Assembly: GCA_902826775.1 (NCBI GenBank)
Contig: CADEHE010000001.1
Coordinates: 62,001 to 126,000, forward strand
Source of the DNA: an uncultured Pseudomonadota bacterium
Lineage (GTDB): Bacteria > Pseudomonadota > Gammaproteobacteria > Burkholderiales > JALYOK01
Reading direction: 5' to 3'
Length of the DNA: 64,000 nt
Shown: in pieces, positions 41,485 to 52,511 of the stretch
Layout: each line of letters begins with the position of its first letter
Position numbering within the stretch: the first letter of the stretch is position 1
Made by a program: the position numbers and the translations under genes
The notes under the pieces: generated by a model
Told to the model about the DNA's origin: nothing
The model's database searches: none
What the model saw: only the letters and a program-made list of their open reading frames with translations

Positions 41485-43152
41485 CTACGCATTGCACACC
41501 GTAGTTGCACGTGCCGCGGCGCGCGTGTGCAACATCGCCTCGAATTTCTCCAGCGGCAGCGGGCTGCTGATCAAATAACCTTGCGCTTCGTCGCAACCCC
41601 ACTCGCGCAGCAACGCCAGCTCGACGCTTTCCTCAACGCCCTCGGCGGTGACTTTGAGTCCGAGATTGTGCGCGAGGTCGATCGCCGAGCGTACGATCGC
41701 GACGTTGCGCGCATCGGTGGCTAGGCCGCGCACGAAAGTTTGATCGATTTTCAACTCATCGACATTCAAGTCGCGAATGTAGGCAAGCGACGAATAGCCG
41801 GTGCCGTAGTCATCGATGGAGAGCTGCACGCCCGTGGCACGCAGACGCGCGACATTGTCCAGCGCCTGCCGCGGATCTTCCATCAAAGCGCTTTCGGTAA
41901 TCTCCAAACACAATAGCGCCGGATCGAGCCGATGCTCTTCCAGCAAACTCTGCAACTGCCGCGGCAATTCCATGTTGAGCAAATCTCGCGCGGAGATGTT
42001 CACCGCCACGCGCAGGGGTGTGCCTTGCCGGCACCAAGCAGCGCATTGTGCAACGGCGCTGGCGAGCACCCAATTCGTGATGGAGCGGATGAATCCGGTT
42101 TGCTCGGCAAACGGAATGAACTCAGTCGGCGGCATGAAGCCGCGCGTCGGATGAATCCATCGCACCAAGCTCTCGACACCGATAATGGTCGCGTCGGACA
42201 CGTTCACTTTGGCCTGGTAGTAGAGACGCAACTCGTTCTGCTCCACCGCGCGGCGCAACTCGCCCAGCAGCGACAACTGCGCTTGGCGCGGCACGTCCAT
42301 CTGCGCATCGTAGACGGAGAAACCGGATTTGCTGCGTTTAGCCGCATACATGGCCATATCAGCGCGCTGGACCAAACTCACCGGATCGCTCGCCTGATCG
42401 GGGAAATGCGCCACGCCGATGCTGGCACTGACATCCAGCGGCTGCATCTCCAGTACGATAGGTACCTCTAGCGCCGCACCGATACGCCGTGCGAGTGCCG
42501 CGGCATCTTCCGGCTTACCGGTGGGCAGCAGCATGACAAATTCGTCCCCGCCGAAGCGCGCGAGCGTGTCGGATTCGCGCAATAGCTCGCGCAGGCGCCG
42601 CGCAACTTCAACCAGCAGTTGATCGCCGACTTGGTGCCCCAATGAATCGTTGATGTGCTTGAAACGATCCAAGTCCATCATCATCACGGAGAAGGGTGTT
42701 TGCGCGCGCTTGGATAGTCGCACGGCCTGCGCCAAGCGATCGTTGAACATCGCGCGATTGGGCAGACCAGTCAGATCGTCTTCATAGGCCAGGCGCAGCA
42801 CTTCGCCTTCGCGCTCCGCGATACTGGCGCGCATATGCTCGAAACTTGCCGCAAGCCGCCCGATTTCGTCGTCGCGATCGAGCGATGCACTGACTGAATA
42901 ATCGCCGGCTTCGATGCGCGTTGCCGCCTCGGCGAGCGCATTGATCGGACGAGTGATGCTGCGCGCGAGCAACACACCGCCGATCAGCCCGGCTGCGAGA
43001 CTTAACACGGCAAGCAGCCCCAACAGCGGCGTCGCCGCGCCGATAGGCAAGCGGGTAAGAGTAAGCAGCAAGAACGCCGTTGCCAATACGCCAGCTAGCA
43101 GCGTGGCAAACTGCAGCGCGATACGCGTTTCTAAACTAGCCCGGTTTCTCAC
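41485..43152 (-). CDS. membrane HAMP-GGDEF-EAL cyclic-di-GMP protein
   Basis: A 555-residue protein. Two transmembrane helices near residues 10-33 and 40-64, then HAMP (about 63-115), GGDEF with intact FGGDEF at 200-205, and EAL. The EAL signature reads GVESLVRW (Glu-Ser-Leu instead of Glu-Ala-Leu); other sites such as VNISARDLL, EITESALMED, IDDYGTGYSSL and KIDQTFV are present, so phosphodiesterase activity is plausible. The GTG at 43152 is chosen because an earlier GTG would overlap the upstream thioredoxin-like gene heavily. Both synthesis and breakdown of c-di-GMP are possible. Confidence 0.84.
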   Translation of the reverse strand: MRNRASLETRIALQFATLLAGVLATAFLLLTLTRLPIGAATPLLGLLAVLSLAAGLIGGVLLARSITRPINALAEAATRIEAGDYSVSASLDRDDEIGRLAASFEHMRASIAEREGEVLRLAYEDDLTGLPNRAMFNDRLAQAVRLSKRAQTPFSVMMMDLDRFKHINDSLGHQVGDQLLVEVARRLRELLRESDTLARFGGDEFVMLLPTGKPEDAAALARRIGAALEVPIVLEMQPLDVSASIGVAHFPDQASDPVSLVQRADMAMYAAKRSKSGFSVYDAQMDVPRQAQLSLLGELRRAVEQNELRLYYQAKVNVSDATIIGVESLVRWIHPTRGFMPPTEFIPFAEQTGFIRSITNWVLASAVAQCAAWCRQGTPLRVAVNISARDLLNMELPRQLQSLLEEHRLDPALLCLEITESALMEDPRQALDNVARLRATGVQLSIDDYGTGYSSLAYIRDLNVDELKIDQTFVRGLATDARNVAIVRSAIDLAHNLGLKVTAEGVEESVELALLREWGCDEAQGYLISSPLPLEKFEAMLHTRAAARATTVCNA

Positions 43153-43178
43153 AAGCGCGCGAGATGATGGCGTTCGGG

Positions 43179-43742
43179 TTACAGCAGCGGCGAGACCAAA
43201 CGCGCCAGTTGCGGCAAAGTTTTCGCGCCCCACAGGCGTTCGCGCACTACACCGGCACGATCGATGACGAAGCACGTTGGTGTCGGATAGCTCTTGCCGA
43301 ATTCGTTCGCTTCGAGTTCTTGCACCATTGCGCCGGGCAAGTTGTACATGCTCAGTTGGCGTGCGACGCGCGCCTTATTGTCGATGCCATCCACGCCAAC
43401 TGCGATCACCTCGAAGCCCTTGCCTTTGTTTTCGTCGTAGAAGGTTTCGAGGTTACCGATTTCATACGCGCAGTATTTGCAGAAGCTCGAATAGAAATTC
43501 ACCAGCACGACTTTGCCCTTCAGCGCGGCGAGATCGAAGTCGGCGCCGCCGAGTAATTTGCCACGCAGCGCGGGCGCGGGTTGATCGATCTGCGCGACGG
43601 CGCGTGCGGCTTGCTGCGGCAGCATGGCGCTGGCGGCAAGTACTGCGGGCAGACGCAGGAAATTGCGGCGGCTTGGTACATGCGAACGCTTAATACTCTC
43701 ATAGAGATGTACCCGAGAATAGCGGTGGATCTTATTCAACAC
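43179..43742 (-). CDS. exported TlpA-like thioredoxin-fold protein
   Basis: A 187-residue protein. A twin-arginine-like export signal SRRNFLRLPAVLAASAML lies at residues 24-41. The redox motif is Cys88-Lys-Tyr-Cys91 in FYSSFCKYCAYE, and the cis-Pro loop is YPTPTCFVIDRAG. It resembles the TlpA/ResA thiol-disulfide reductases of the periplasm. The start is a GTG at 43742, uncertain. Genes for a c-di-GMP enzyme and a DEP protein follow closely, which suggests redox sensing or a shared transcript. Confidence 0.8.
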   Translation of the reverse strand: MLNKIHRYSRVHLYESIKRSHVPSRRNFLRLPAVLAASAMLPQQAARAVAQIDQPAPALRGKLLGGADFDLAALKGKVVLVNFYSSFCKYCAYEIGNLETFYDENKGKGFEVIAVGVDGIDNKARVARQLSMYNLPGAMVQELEANEFGKSYPTPTCFVIDRAGVVRERLWGAKTLPQLARLVSPLL

Positions 43743-43782
43743 ATTAACCTCTATCTAGTATCTGTCGCGCGGACGCGAATCC

Positions 43783-44661
43783 TCATGCTGCCAAGCGCCG
43801 CAACGCCTCACGATACTTCTCCGCCGTCTTTTCTGCCACATCGGTAGGCAGCGTCGGCGCGGGCGGTTGCTTGTTCCATCTCACACTTTCCAGCCAGTTG
43901 CGCACGAATTGCTTGTCGAAGCTCTCGGGGCTCTCGCCGACGCGATAGCTCGCTTGCGGCCAGAAGCGCGACGAATCCGGCGTCAAAGCTTCGTCGATCA
44001 AGTACAACTTTCCTTGCGCATCAAGCCCAAATTCAAACTTCGTGTCGGCGATGATGATGCCGCGGGTGAGCGCGTAGTCTGCCGCGGCGGTATAAAGCGC
44101 GATAGCGGTGTCGCGCACCTTCGCGGCGAGTTCCGCACCGATCATCTGCGCGGTGCGCTCGAACGAAATATTTTCGTCATGCGCGCCCTGCTCCGCTTTC
44201 GTAGCCGGCGTGAAGATCGGCTCCGGCAGCTTCGCGGCGCGCTGCAGCCCGGGCGGCAGCTTGATGCCGCATACGCTTTGCGACGCTTGATATTCTTTCC
44301 AGCCCGAGCCTTCCAAATAGCCGCGCACCACCGCCTCGATCGGCAGCGGCTTTAGCCGGCGCACGACAATTGCCCGGCCTTCGACTTGCGCACGCTCATC
44401 CGCCCGCACCATGGTTTCGGGCGCGATGCCGGTTAAATGATTGGGCACGATATCCTTCAAGCGCGCGAACCAGAAGTTGGACAACGCGGTCAGCACTTTG
44501 CCTTTATCCGGAATCGGCGTTGGCAGTACCGCGTCGAACGCCGATAGCCGGTCGGTAGTGACGATGAGTAGGCGAGTATCGTCGACGGCGTAAATATCGC
44601 GCACCTTGCCGCGCCCAAGCAGCGGCAAGCTTTGCAAGTGGGTTTCGTACACACTGCTCAT
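43783..44661 (-). CDS. purC: phosphoribosylaminoimidazole-succinocarboxamide synthase
   Basis: SAICAR synthase of purine synthesis; 292 residues, the long bacterial-plus-yeast type. The ATP loop region [75 protein letters not shown] and [15 protein letters not shown] are conserved. The ATG at 44661 ([10 protein letters not shown]) is clear. Only 17 bp separate it from psiE upstream on the same strand. Confidence 0.9.
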   Translation of the reverse strand: MSSVYETHLQSLPLLGRGKVRDIYAVDDTRLLIVTTDRLSAFDAVLPTPIPDKGKVLTALSNFWFARLKDIVPNHLTGIAPETMVRADERAQVEGRAIVVRRLKPLPIEAVVRGYLEGSGWKEYQASQSVCGIKLPPGLQRAAKLPEPIFTPATKAEQGAHDENISFERTAQMIGAELAAKVRDTAIALYTAAADYALTRGIIIADTKFEFGLDAQGKLYLIDEALTPDSSRFWPQASYRVGESPESFDKQFVRNWLESVRWNKQPPAPTLPTDVAEKTAEKYREALRRLAA

Positions 44662-44678
44662 CGCCGCGCCATTCTCCG

Positions 44679-45119
44679 TCATTCCTTCACGTAAGGCCGT
44701 TTGTCGGCACTGTCTTCCTCGTACGGAAAGCGCACATGCCCGTAGCGAACCACGAGCACAGCAATAGTCAACAACAGAATCGCCCCCGCCACCGCCAGCA
44801 TACGCCACTCGGTGATTTCCTTGGCATCGAGAATCAAGTAGCGCGCCAAGGCGACCATGGCGATATAAAGCGGGAAACGCACCGGCAACTGACCCGACCG
44901 GAAGTAATGACCGATCATCGCCAGCACCTCGAGATAGAGGAACATCAACAATAGATCGGTCAGGCGCACGTGCCGCGCGGTGACCATCACCATGACTTCT
45001 TGATACATCGCGATGGTGGTGGCGAAGCCGACGATGATCAAGCCGAGGTACTCGACCGTGTCGAGCCCGACTTGGAAAAACCGTCTCACATTCGCAAACA
45101 TTCTGGAATCGCGCTGCAA
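44679..45119 (-). CDS. psiE: PsiE-family phosphate-starvation-inducible membrane protein
   Basis: A 146-residue inner-membrane protein with four hydrophobic helices ([77 protein letters not shown]) and a charged C-terminus. The pattern is PsiE, function unknown. Start: TTG at 45119 with GGAGG five bases upstream is preferred over the ATG at 45101. An intrinsic terminator of fba stands just upstream at 45144-45180. Confidence 0.78.
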   Translation of the reverse strand: MQRDSRMFANVRRFFQVGLDTVEYLGLIIVGFATTIAMYQEVMVMVTARHVRLTDLLLMFLYLEVLAMIGHYFRSGQLPVRFPLYIAMVALARYLILDAKEITEWRMLAVAGAILLLTIAVLVVRYGHVRFPYEEDSADKRPYVKE

Positions 45120-45143
45120 CCTAACCTCCCGTTCACATTCTCC

Positions 45144-45180
45144 AAAACGAAACGCGGCGAGGCTCGCGCTCCCGCCGCGT
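45144..45180 (-). terminator. intrinsic terminator after fba
   Basis: On the minus strand ACGCGGCG and CGCCGCGT pair (arms at 45173-45180 and 45152-45159), followed by TTCGTTTT. It lies 21 bp past the fba stop and before psiE. Confidence 0.8.
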
Positions 45181-45200
45181 CGCGATTCCTCTACTGCCCC

Positions 45201-46265
45201 CTAGTTCACGACTTGCCGCAATTCGCCTGCGGTATAGCGCTGCGCGACCCTTTCAAGCGGTAGGGCTTTGATCTTAGCCGCCTGCCCGGCGCAGCCGAAC
45301 TGCTCGTAGCGCTGCTTGCAGATCACCTTGGCCGCTTCCTTCGCCGGCTTGAGATATTCGCGCGGATCGAACTTGCCTTTGTTCTCCGCCATGAACTTGC
45401 GAATCGCCGCGGTCATCGCCAAGCGAATATCGGTGTCGATATTGATCTTGCGCACACCGTGCTTGATGCCGAGCTGAATCTCCTCGACCGGCACGCCGTA
45501 GGTTTCCTTCATATCGCCGCCGTACTTGCGGATTTGCTCCAGCAAATCCTGAGGCACGCTGGAAGAACCATGCATTACCAAGTGTGTATTTGGGATGCGA
45601 CGGTTGATCTCCTTAATGCGCTCCATGGCGAGGATATCGCCGGTGGGTTTGCGAGAGAATTTGTACGCGCCGTGCGAAGTGCCGATGGCAATGGCGAGCG
45701 CATCGAGCTGCGTGCGCTTGACGAAATCGGCTGCTTGATCGGGATCGGTCAGCAGCATTTCCTTGGTCATTTTGCCGTCGGCGCCGTGACCGTCTTCCTT
45801 GTCGCCCATCATCGTCTCGAGCGAACCGAGGCAGCCGAGTTCGCCTTCCACAGTCACGCCAATGCGGTGCGCCATATCGACGACTTTCTTAGTGACATCG
45901 ACGTTGTAGTCGTAGTCGGCCACAGTCTTGCCGTCTTCCTTCAAACTGCCGTCCATCATGACGCTGGAAAATCCCAGCTTCATCGCCGACTCGCACACTG
46001 CAGGCGACTGGCCGTGATCCTGGTGCATGACAATCGGAATGTGCGGATAGCTGTCGACCGCGGCCTGGATCAAATATTTCAAGAACGTCTCACCCGCGTA
46101 CTTCCGCGCACCGGCGGAAGCTTGCATGATGACCGGGCTATTGGTTTCGTGCGCGGCCTCCATGATGGCTTGCACTTGCTCGAGATTGTTGACGTTGAAC
46201 GCCGGCAAGCCGTAGGAATTCTCGGCGGCGTGATCGAGAAGTTGACGCATAGATACGAGTGGCAT
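45201..46265 (-). CDS. fba: fructose-bisphosphate aldolase, class II, Calvin-cycle subtype
   Basis: A 354-residue zinc aldolase that condenses dihydroxyacetone phosphate and glyceraldehyde 3-phosphate. Zinc ligands lie in [32 protein letters not shown] and [11 protein letters not shown]. Length and [20 protein letters not shown] fit the CbbA/FbaA subtype of TIGR01521. GGAGAG precedes ATG 46265. It ends the gap-pgk-pyk-fba run and is followed by a terminator. Confidence 0.92.
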   Translation of the reverse strand: MPLVSMRQLLDHAAENSYGLPAFNVNNLEQVQAIMEAAHETNSPVIMQASAGARKYAGETFLKYLIQAAVDSYPHIPIVMHQDHGQSPAVCESAMKLGFSSVMMDGSLKEDGKTVADYDYNVDVTKKVVDMAHRIGVTVEGELGCLGSLETMMGDKEDGHGADGKMTKEMLLTDPDQAADFVKRTQLDALAIAIGTSHGAYKFSRKPTGDILAMERIKEINRRIPNTHLVMHGSSSVPQDLLEQIRKYGGDMKETYGVPVEEIQLGIKHGVRKINIDTDIRLAMTAAIRKFMAENKGKFDPREYLKPAKEAAKVICKQRYEQFGCAGQAAKIKALPLERVAQRYTAGELRQVVN

Positions 46266-46309
46266 GGTGCTCTCCTTACAGATTCGAAAAATTGGCCGCA
46301 GCCAATAAA

Positions 46310-47752
46310 CTAACCGCCGGCCGGCGAACGATGTTCGCCGACGCGAATGATCTTCATGGTATTGGTACCGCCGGCCTTGTGGAACGGCTCACCGATGGTG
46401 ATGATGATGTAGTCGCCGATCTTGACGGCGCCGCGCTTCTGCAATTCGTCCTCGGCTGCATCCAGCACGACTTCGGGATCGTCCGAGGCATGTTCGAACA
46501 TAACCGGATACACGCCGCGAAACAACGACACACGCCGGCGCGTCTCGGTTAACGGCGTCAGGGCATACACCGGCACTTCCGGGCCCTTGCGCGAAATCAG
46601 CAGCGGCGTCATGCCGCTTTGCGTCAGCGATGCGACCGCTTTGATATCCAACGTCTCGCAGGCGAACACCACCGCTTGCGCGATGGCTTCTTCGGTGTTG
46701 GCCGCGTGTTGCAAGCCGCGGCGGCGTTCGAGCGCTGGGCCTTGCTCCTTTTCCGCCTCGACGCATACGCGCGCCATCGACGCTACGGTCTCCACCGGGT
46801 ACTCGCCCACTGCCGTCTCAGCGGAAAGCATGACGGCGTCGGTGCCGTCGAGCACGGCATTGGCGACGTCGGAGACTTCGGCGCGCGTGGGAACCGGGCT
46901 TGAGATCATCGATTCCATCATCTGCGTGGCGGTGATCACCAAGCGATTGCGTTCACGCGCGGCGCGAATCATCTTCTTCTGCAAGCCGGGCACCGCGGCA
47001 TCGCCTACTTCGACCGCCAAGTCGCCGCGCGCCACCATGATGCCGTCGGAGGCTTTCAAGATATCGTCCAGCGCGGGAATCGCTTCGGCGCGCTCGATTT
47101 TCGCCACCAGCCTGGATTGCCCGCCCGCCACGCGGAGCAATTCGCGCGCAAATTGCATGTCGGAACCGGAGCGCGGAAAAGACACCGCCAAGTAGTCGGC
47201 CTTCATGGCTGCGGCGACGCGGATGTCGAGCATGTCCTTCTCGGTCAACGGCGGCGCAGTCAAGCCCCCGCCGCGCCGGTTGATGCCTTTATTGTTGGAG
47301 AGCGGGCCGCCGGCTTCAACCGTCGTGTAGACCTCGCTGCCGCGAACTTGATCCACGTGCAGCACGATTCTGCCGTCGTCGAGCAGCAGTATCGAGCCCG
47401 GGCCGACGTCATTGGGCAACTCTTTGTAGTCGAGCCCAACGCGCTCTTGATTGCCCAGCTCGCACTTGGCGTCGAGGATAAACTTGTCGCCGGTCTTGAG
47501 CGCGATCTTGCCATCGGTGAACTTGCCGATGCGGATTTTTGGCCCTTGCAAATCGGCCAGAATACCGACCGTGCGGCCAAGCGAATCGGCGATTTCGCGC
47601 ACCTGATTGGCCAGTTCGATGAGTTTTTCACCGGAACCGTGCGAAAAATTCAGCCGGAACACGTCGCAGCCGGCCGTCATCAACTTAGCGAGCACCTCCG
47701 GGTTGGTCGAAACCGGTCCGAGGGTGGCGACGATCTTGGTCCTGCGCTGCAT
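46310..47752 (-). CDS. pyk: pyruvate kinase
   Basis: A 480-residue glycolytic enzyme making pyruvate and ATP. N-terminal [15 protein letters not shown], the active-site barrel [18 protein letters not shown] with [11 protein letters not shown], and the C-terminal allosteric domain with [12 protein letters not shown] [16 protein letters not shown]. All domains are complete. It lies 44 bp upstream of fba in the same transcript. Confidence 0.93.
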   Translation of the reverse strand: MQRRTKIVATLGPVSTNPEVLAKLMTAGCDVFRLNFSHGSGEKLIELANQVREIADSLGRTVGILADLQGPKIRIGKFTDGKIALKTGDKFILDAKCELGNQERVGLDYKELPNDVGPGSILLLDDGRIVLHVDQVRGSEVYTTVEAGGPLSNNKGINRRGGGLTAPPLTEKDMLDIRVAAAMKADYLAVSFPRSGSDMQFARELLRVAGGQSRLVAKIERAEAIPALDDILKASDGIMVARGDLAVEVGDAAVPGLQKKMIRAARERNRLVITATQMMESMISSPVPTRAEVSDVANAVLDGTDAVMLSAETAVGEYPVETVASMARVCVEAEKEQGPALERRRGLQHAANTEEAIAQAVVFACETLDIKAVASLTQSGMTPLLISRKGPEVPVYALTPLTETRRRVSLFRGVYPVMFEHASDDPEVVLDAAEDELQKRGAVKIGDYIIITIGEPFHKAGGTNTMKIIRVGEHRSPAGG

Positions 47753-47887
47753 GCGTATCCTTGGTTTACGCGAAGGCCGACTGCACCGCCCCCGCGTTGG
47801 GAAACGCCGATTTTAGCAAGTAAGAGGGCCGCCCGTCGGCCGCGGATCGATCCGCGGTACGCGCGCAGCGAACCAACAAAGACTGCC

Positions 47888-48406
47888 TCAGGCTCCGAGC
47901 GCGCTTTTGAGTTCCGCCAACAACTGCTTTTCGCCAGTACTGAGCCGCTCACCGCCAAAGCCCAAGAAACCGCCTTCGGTGGAAGCCATCGCGACCTTCT
48001 CGGCAACGGCCATGGCCCACTGTTTGTACTCGCTCGCTTCCTGCGGGCTGACCTTGCTCGTCAGCAGTTGCGCGGCGGCGCGGCAGTCTTCCAGCGTCTG
48101 TGCGCGAAACTTGTCCGCGGAATCGATGCCCTTGGCCTTCATGCGCGCCATGCCCCATTCCCGAGCGCTACGCGCTTGCGCGATTTCGGCGTTGCGGTCC
48201 GCCGCCTTCATGTCGGGAACCACAGCCTGGATCAGCGCATTGCTGGGGAAATCCTTAACGCCCGCCAGCACCGACTGCGCACTGACGAACATCTCCTTGC
48301 CGGTGCCGAACAGGCCGCTGCGTCCGGCGAAGGCCATCGCTGAGCCGATCATTTGCGGCACCGACGCCAGCAAATGCAATTCGTCTTCCGTCAGATTGAG
48401 TGCCAT
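47888..48406 (-). CDS. conserved hypothetical protein within the glycolytic block
   Basis: A 172-residue soluble, mostly helical protein (LLASVPQMIGSAMAFAGRSG, ALIQAVVPDMKAADRNAEIA, ALGA end). An even spread of Ala and Gly and SKVSPQEASEYKQWAMAVAE suggest a four-helix bundle. I know of no function; similar proteins appear to be common in betaproteobacteria. It sits between pgk and pyk on the same strand, with 115 and 135 bp gaps, and is probably co-transcribed. Confidence 0.7.
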   Translation of the reverse strand: MALNLTEDELHLLASVPQMIGSAMAFAGRSGLFGTGKEMFVSAQSVLAGVKDFPSNALIQAVVPDMKAADRNAEIAQARSAREWGMARMKAKGIDSADKFRAQTLEDCRAAAQLLTSKVSPQEASEYKQWAMAVAEKVAMASTEGGFLGFGGERLSTGEKQLLAELKSALGA

Positions 48407-48521
48407 AGGAATCTCCTGTTGAGCGGGGAGGGGCTATTAAACTCGACCTGCCGCAGCCGCACAAGCGCCAGCGATTCAGCGCAATTGGTTTGCGCTTCGC
48501 ATTGTTACAGCTCTGCGGGAA

Positions 48522-49700
48522 TCACGCGCCGCGCTCTTCCAATACCGCGATAGCCGGCAGCTTCTTGCCTTCGAGAAACTCCAGGAATGCACCGCCCGCG
48601 GTCGAGATGTAATCGATCTGCTTAGCGATGTTGTACTTGTTGATCGCCGCGACGGTGTCGCCGCCGCCCGCGATCGAGAAGCCTTGCGAATCGGCTATTG
48701 CGTGCGCCAGCGTCTTAGTGCCGTGGCCGAACTGTTCGAACTCGAACACGCCCACCGGGCCGTTCCAAACGATGGTGCCGGCGGACTTGAGTTGCTCCGC
48801 GAGCAGCGCTGCGGTGCGCGGGCCGATATCGAGAATCATGTCGTCGGCGGCGACGTCCGCAGCCGCTTTTGTGCTTGCCGCGGCTTGCTCGGAAAACTCT
48901 TTGGCGCACACGACATCGATCGGCAGCGGCACATCGGCGCCGCGCTGCTTCATCGCGTCGATGATCTTTTTCGCTTCGCTGACTAAGTCGGCTTCGGCCA
49001 GCGACTTGCCGATTTTCATGCCAGCCGCCAGCATGAAAGTATTGGCGATGCCGCCGCCGACGATGAGGTAGTCGACCTTTGCCGCCAGCGCAGCGAGGAT
49101 GGTGAGCTTGGTGGAAACCTTCGAGCCGGCCACGATGGCGATCAAAGGCCGTTTGGGATTGCCCAGCGCCCGCGTCAGCGCCTCGATCTCCGCCGCCATC
49201 AAGGGGCCGGCGCAGGCAACTTTGGCGAACTTGGCGATACCGTGCGTGGTTGCTTCCGCCCGATGCGCGGTGCCGAAGGCGTCATTGGCGTAGATGTCGC
49301 ACAGCGCCGCCATCTTCTTCGCCAGCGCGTCTTCGTTCTTCTTCTCGCCTTTGTTGACGCGGCAGTTTTCCAATAAGACAACTTCGCCGGGTGCGACTTG
49401 CACGCCATCTAGCCAGTTCTGCTGCAAGCGCACGGGTTGGCCGAGCAGTTCGCCTAAGCGTTTCGCCACCGGCGCGAGACTATCTTCCGGCTTGAATTCG
49501 CCCTCAGTAGGACGGCCGAGATGCGAAGTCACCATGACCGCCGCACCGGCTTTCAACGCGTACTGAATTCCGGCGACTGAAGCGCGAATGCGGGTATCGT
49601 CCGTGATCGCGCCATTGTCGTCTTGCGGCACGTTGAGATCGGCGCGGATAAAAACGCGCTTGCCTTTTAGATCGAGGTCGGTGAGTTTGAGGATGGGCAT
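48522..49700 (-). CDS. pgk: phosphoglycerate kinase
   Basis: A 392-residue enzyme. N-terminal [16 protein letters not shown] signature, [27 protein letters not shown] and the C-terminal nucleotide domain [39 protein letters not shown] and [11 protein letters not shown] are all present. ATG 49700 is chosen from [14 protein letters not shown]. gap lies 124 bp upstream. Confidence 0.93.
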   Translation of the reverse strand: MPILKLTDLDLKGKRVFIRADLNVPQDDNGAITDDTRIRASVAGIQYALKAGAAVMVTSHLGRPTEGEFKPEDSLAPVAKRLGELLGQPVRLQQNWLDGVQVAPGEVVLLENCRVNKGEKKNEDALAKKMAALCDIYANDAFGTAHRAEATTHGIAKFAKVACAGPLMAAEIEALTRALGNPKRPLIAIVAGSKVSTKLTILAALAAKVDYLIVGGGIANTFMLAAGMKIGKSLAEADLVSEAKKIIDAMKQRGADVPLPIDVVCAKEFSEQAAASTKAAADVAADDMILDIGPRTAALLAEQLKSAGTIVWNGPVGVFEFEQFGHGTKTLAHAIADSQGFSIAGGGDTVAAINKYNIAKQIDYISTAGGAFLEFLEGKKLPAIAVLEERGA

Positions 49701-49824
49701 TTTTTCGCTACTGCCTGCGGTAGTAAGACATAGGTTGGGCAACGTGAATGAGCGAAATCCCCCTCACTCCATCCCTCTGTCCCTACCGGGGCGAGGGAGT
49801 TTACCCTCCACGCATTCACTGCAA

Positions 49825-50838
49825 CTAGGCTGCAGCCATCCAAGCCTTAGCCACATCCAACATGCGGTTCGAGAATCCCCACTCGTTGTCGTACCAGCTG
49901 CACACCTTCACGAGCGTGCCTTCGCTGACCTTGGTCAGCGTCGCATCGAAGATGCTGGAATGCGCGTCGTGGTTGAAGTCGATAGAAACGAGCGGCGCCT
50001 TGTTGTAGGCGAGGATGCCTTTGAGCGGGCCTTCAGCGGCTTTCTTCACCGCATCGTTGATTTCGTCGACCGTCGTCGCGCGCTTGGCCACAAAACTCAA
50101 GTCCACCACCGAAACGTTGATGGTCGGCACGCGAATGGCAAAGCCATCGAGCTTGCCGTTCAAGTGCGGCAGCACCAGGCCGACGGCGGCAGCGGCGCCG
50201 GTTTTGGTCGGGATCATGCTCATCGTCGCGGAACGCGCACGGCGCAGATCTTCGTGATAAACGTCGGTCAGGACTTGGTCGTTGGTGTAGGCATGAATCG
50301 TCGTCATCAAACCATTCACGACGCCGACGCTGTCGTCCAGCGCTTTGACCAGCGGCGCCAAGCAGTTGGTGGTGCACGAAGCGTTGGAGATCACCTGCTG
50401 GCTGGCTTTGAGCGAGTTGTGGTTGACGCCGTAGACCACGGTGTTGTCGACGTCCTTGCCGCCGGGGGCGGAGATCAGCACTTTCTTCGCGCCGCCCTTG
50501 ATGTGGTTGATTGCCTTTTCCTTGGCAGTGAACAAGCCAGTGCATTCCATCACGATGTCCACGCCCAGGCTGCCCCAAGGAATTTCAGCCGGATTGCGGA
50601 TGGCGAATACTTTGATCTTGTCGCCGTTGACCAGCATGGAATCGCCTTCGACGGCGACCGTGCCTTTGAATTTGCCGTGCGCCGTGTCGTAGCGCGTTAA
50701 ATGCGCATTGGTTTCGGCATTGCCGAGATCATTCAGCGCGACGATTTGAATTTCGTTGGTGCGGCCCGATTCGTACAGTGCGCGCAGCACATTGCGGCCG
50801 ATGCGGCCGTAGCCATTGATTGCGATGCGAATTGCCAT
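49825..50838 (-). CDS. gap: glyceraldehyde-3-phosphate dehydrogenase
   Basis: A 337-residue enzyme. NAD domain [17 protein letters not shown], active-site [15 protein letters not shown] with the catalytic Cys, and C-terminal [28 protein letters not shown] is present. Normal length. A transketolase gene commonly precedes gap in related organisms but a peptidase gene lies upstream instead, 273 bp away. Confidence 0.93.
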   Translation of the reverse strand: MAIRIAINGYGRIGRNVLRALYESGRTNEIQIVALNDLGNAETNAHLTRYDTAHGKFKGTVAVEGDSMLVNGDKIKVFAIRNPAEIPWGSLGVDIVMECTGLFTAKEKAINHIKGGAKKVLISAPGGKDVDNTVVYGVNHNSLKASQQVISNASCTTNCLAPLVKALDDSVGVVNGLMTTIHAYTNDQVLTDVYHEDLRRARSATMSMIPTKTGAAAAVGLVLPHLNGKLDGFAIRVPTINVSVVDLSFVAKRATTVDEINDAVKKAAEGPLKGILAYNKAPLVSIDFNHDAHSSIFDATLTKVSEGTLVKVCSWYDNEWGFSNRMLDVAKAWMAAA

Positions 50839-51111
50839 GACTTGCTCCCGGAACGGTCAGAACACATAGAAGGTGAAATTCTACCGCTTCTCGCCTCCGG
50901 ACTACCGGCCGCCCCCTTCTGCGCCCATGGCAACGTTGGCTTGCGCCTATTGTGGAAAATCTCGTGACACAGCGAATCATAATCCCGTCGTTCCCGCGAA
51001 GGCGGGAATTCACAACCCGCTGCGCACGCCGCATGGGTCTGCGCCTGCGCGGCGACGACAAACGCGTTTCGGTGCTATGTGACTCCAAATAGTCGAGCTC
51101 GCGCGTGGTGG
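50839..51111. other. 273-bp intergenic region upstream of gap
   Basis: It holds a short hairpin TTCCCGC-GAAG-GCGGGAA (50991-51008) in a CGTCGTTCCCGCGAAGGCGG-type dispersed repeat, and presumably the gap promoter near 50850. Nothing else is apparent. Confidence 0.5.
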
Positions 51112-52476
51112 CTACTTCGCCGCTTCGCCGCCAACCACCACGCTGGCCATCAGGTGTGGATCGACACGGCGCTTGAAGGCGTCTTTGATCTGCGCCAGCG
51201 TGACAGCTTCGACGGCGAGCGGGTAATCGTCCAGGTAAGTGAGCGCCAGGTTGTAGAAGCCGATGACTTGCAAGTAACCGAGCAGCTTCTTGTTGCTATC
51301 GATGCGCAAGGGGAAACTGCCGATGATGTTGCTCTTGGCGTTCTGCAGTTCTTGCTCGGTCGGACCTTGCTCAATGAATGTTGCGATGGTCTCGCGCACG
51401 ACTTTCATGGCCTCGGCCGTTTGTTCCTTCTTGGTTTGCAAGCTGATGAGGTACGGCCCTTGATCGGCCAGCGGCAAAAAATAGCTGGAAACACCGTATA
51501 CCAAGCCGCGTTTCTCGCGCACTTCTTCCGTCAGGCGGGAGGAGAAACCGCCCCCACCGAGGATGTGATTGCCCACCAGCAGAGGGAAGTAGTCAGGATC
51601 CAAGCGCTTTAGCCCAGGCACGCCCAACATGATGTGGCTCTGCGAGGCCGGATGCGCAATCTGGCGCGCTATGCTCTGCTGCGGCATTTTCACTTGGCTA
51701 ATTGCCGCGAGCGGCGCATCGGGTTTGTGCAATTTGCCGGTAAGTTGCTCTGCGATGGCTTCGGCCTGGCTTCGCGTCACGTCGCCGAGAATGGCAACGA
51801 CGGCTTGGTCGGCGCGGTAGTGGCGCTCATAAAAACGCCGCACATCCGCACGCTCCAGCATGCTCAGCGTGGCTACGGTTGGCGTCTGCGCGTACGGATG
51901 ATCCTGATAAAGCGCCTTGTAAAAGGCGCGTTCGGCGATTGCGCCGGGCTCGGCACCCGCTTGTTTGACGCTGGCGATCATGCGCGATTTTTCGCGCTGA
52001 AATATTTCCTCCGGAAAATCCGGCTGCTGCACGATGTTCGCCAAAGTCGCCAGCGCCGTGGTGCGCTCCGCATCGCTGGTCAAGGTCCGCAGCGTGACAC
52101 CGGCGCGGTCGCGGTCGATACCGCCGGAAAACTGCGCACCCACGTCGGCGAATTGTTCAGCCAATTGCTCCTCACCCATGCCGGCGGCGCCACTGTTGAG
52201 GTTGTTGAGGGTGAGCGTCGCCAGCCCGGATTCTCCTGCCGCGTCGCGGCCGGTTCCGGCTGGAAACTCCACGCTGACGTCAAGCATGGGCAAATCATGC
52301 GTCTCGACAAAATAAACGCGGGCGCCGTTCGCTGTCTGCCAGTGCTGAATGGTGAGTGCGGCTTGCGCCGCGCCCGCCGCGAGCGCCACGCCGAGCAGAC
52401 AGTAACGCCACAGCAAAAGCTTCGTCCGCCGCACAGCCGTACTACGGCCAGGATAACGCTGCATGTCTTTATTCAT
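51112..52476 (-). CDS. M16-family peptidase-like protein without zinc motif
   Basis: A 454-residue exported protein (signal residues about 20-40, CLLGVALAAGAAQAA). M16 fold: LPMLDVSVEFPAGTGRD, ERHYRADQAVVAILGDVT and HILGGGGFSSRLTEEVREKRGL. The position of the HxxEH motif reads SGLATLTLNNL, so zinc is not bound. Such subunits pair with an active M16 partner, which is encoded just upstream. Together they likely form a periplasmic processing protease like the PqqL/mitochondrial processing type. Confidence 0.82.
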   Translation of the reverse strand: MNKDMQRYPGRSTAVRRTKLLLWRYCLLGVALAAGAAQAALTIQHWQTANGARVYFVETHDLPMLDVSVEFPAGTGRDAAGESGLATLTLNNLNSGAAGMGEEQLAEQFADVGAQFSGGIDRDRAGVTLRTLTSDAERTTALATLANIVQQPDFPEEIFQREKSRMIASVKQAGAEPGAIAERAFYKALYQDHPYAQTPTVATLSMLERADVRRFYERHYRADQAVVAILGDVTRSQAEAIAEQLTGKLHKPDAPLAAISQVKMPQQSIARQIAHPASQSHIMLGVPGLKRLDPDYFPLLVGNHILGGGGFSSRLTEEVREKRGLVYGVSSYFLPLADQGPYLISLQTKKEQTAEAMKVVRETIATFIEQGPTEQELQNAKSNIIGSFPLRIDSNKKLLGYLQVIGFYNLALTYLDDYPLAVEAVTLAQIKDAFKRRVDPHLMASVVVGGEAAK

Positions 52477-52511
52477 GTTACTTGCAAGACCTTACTCTAA
52501 ATGGTATCGGG

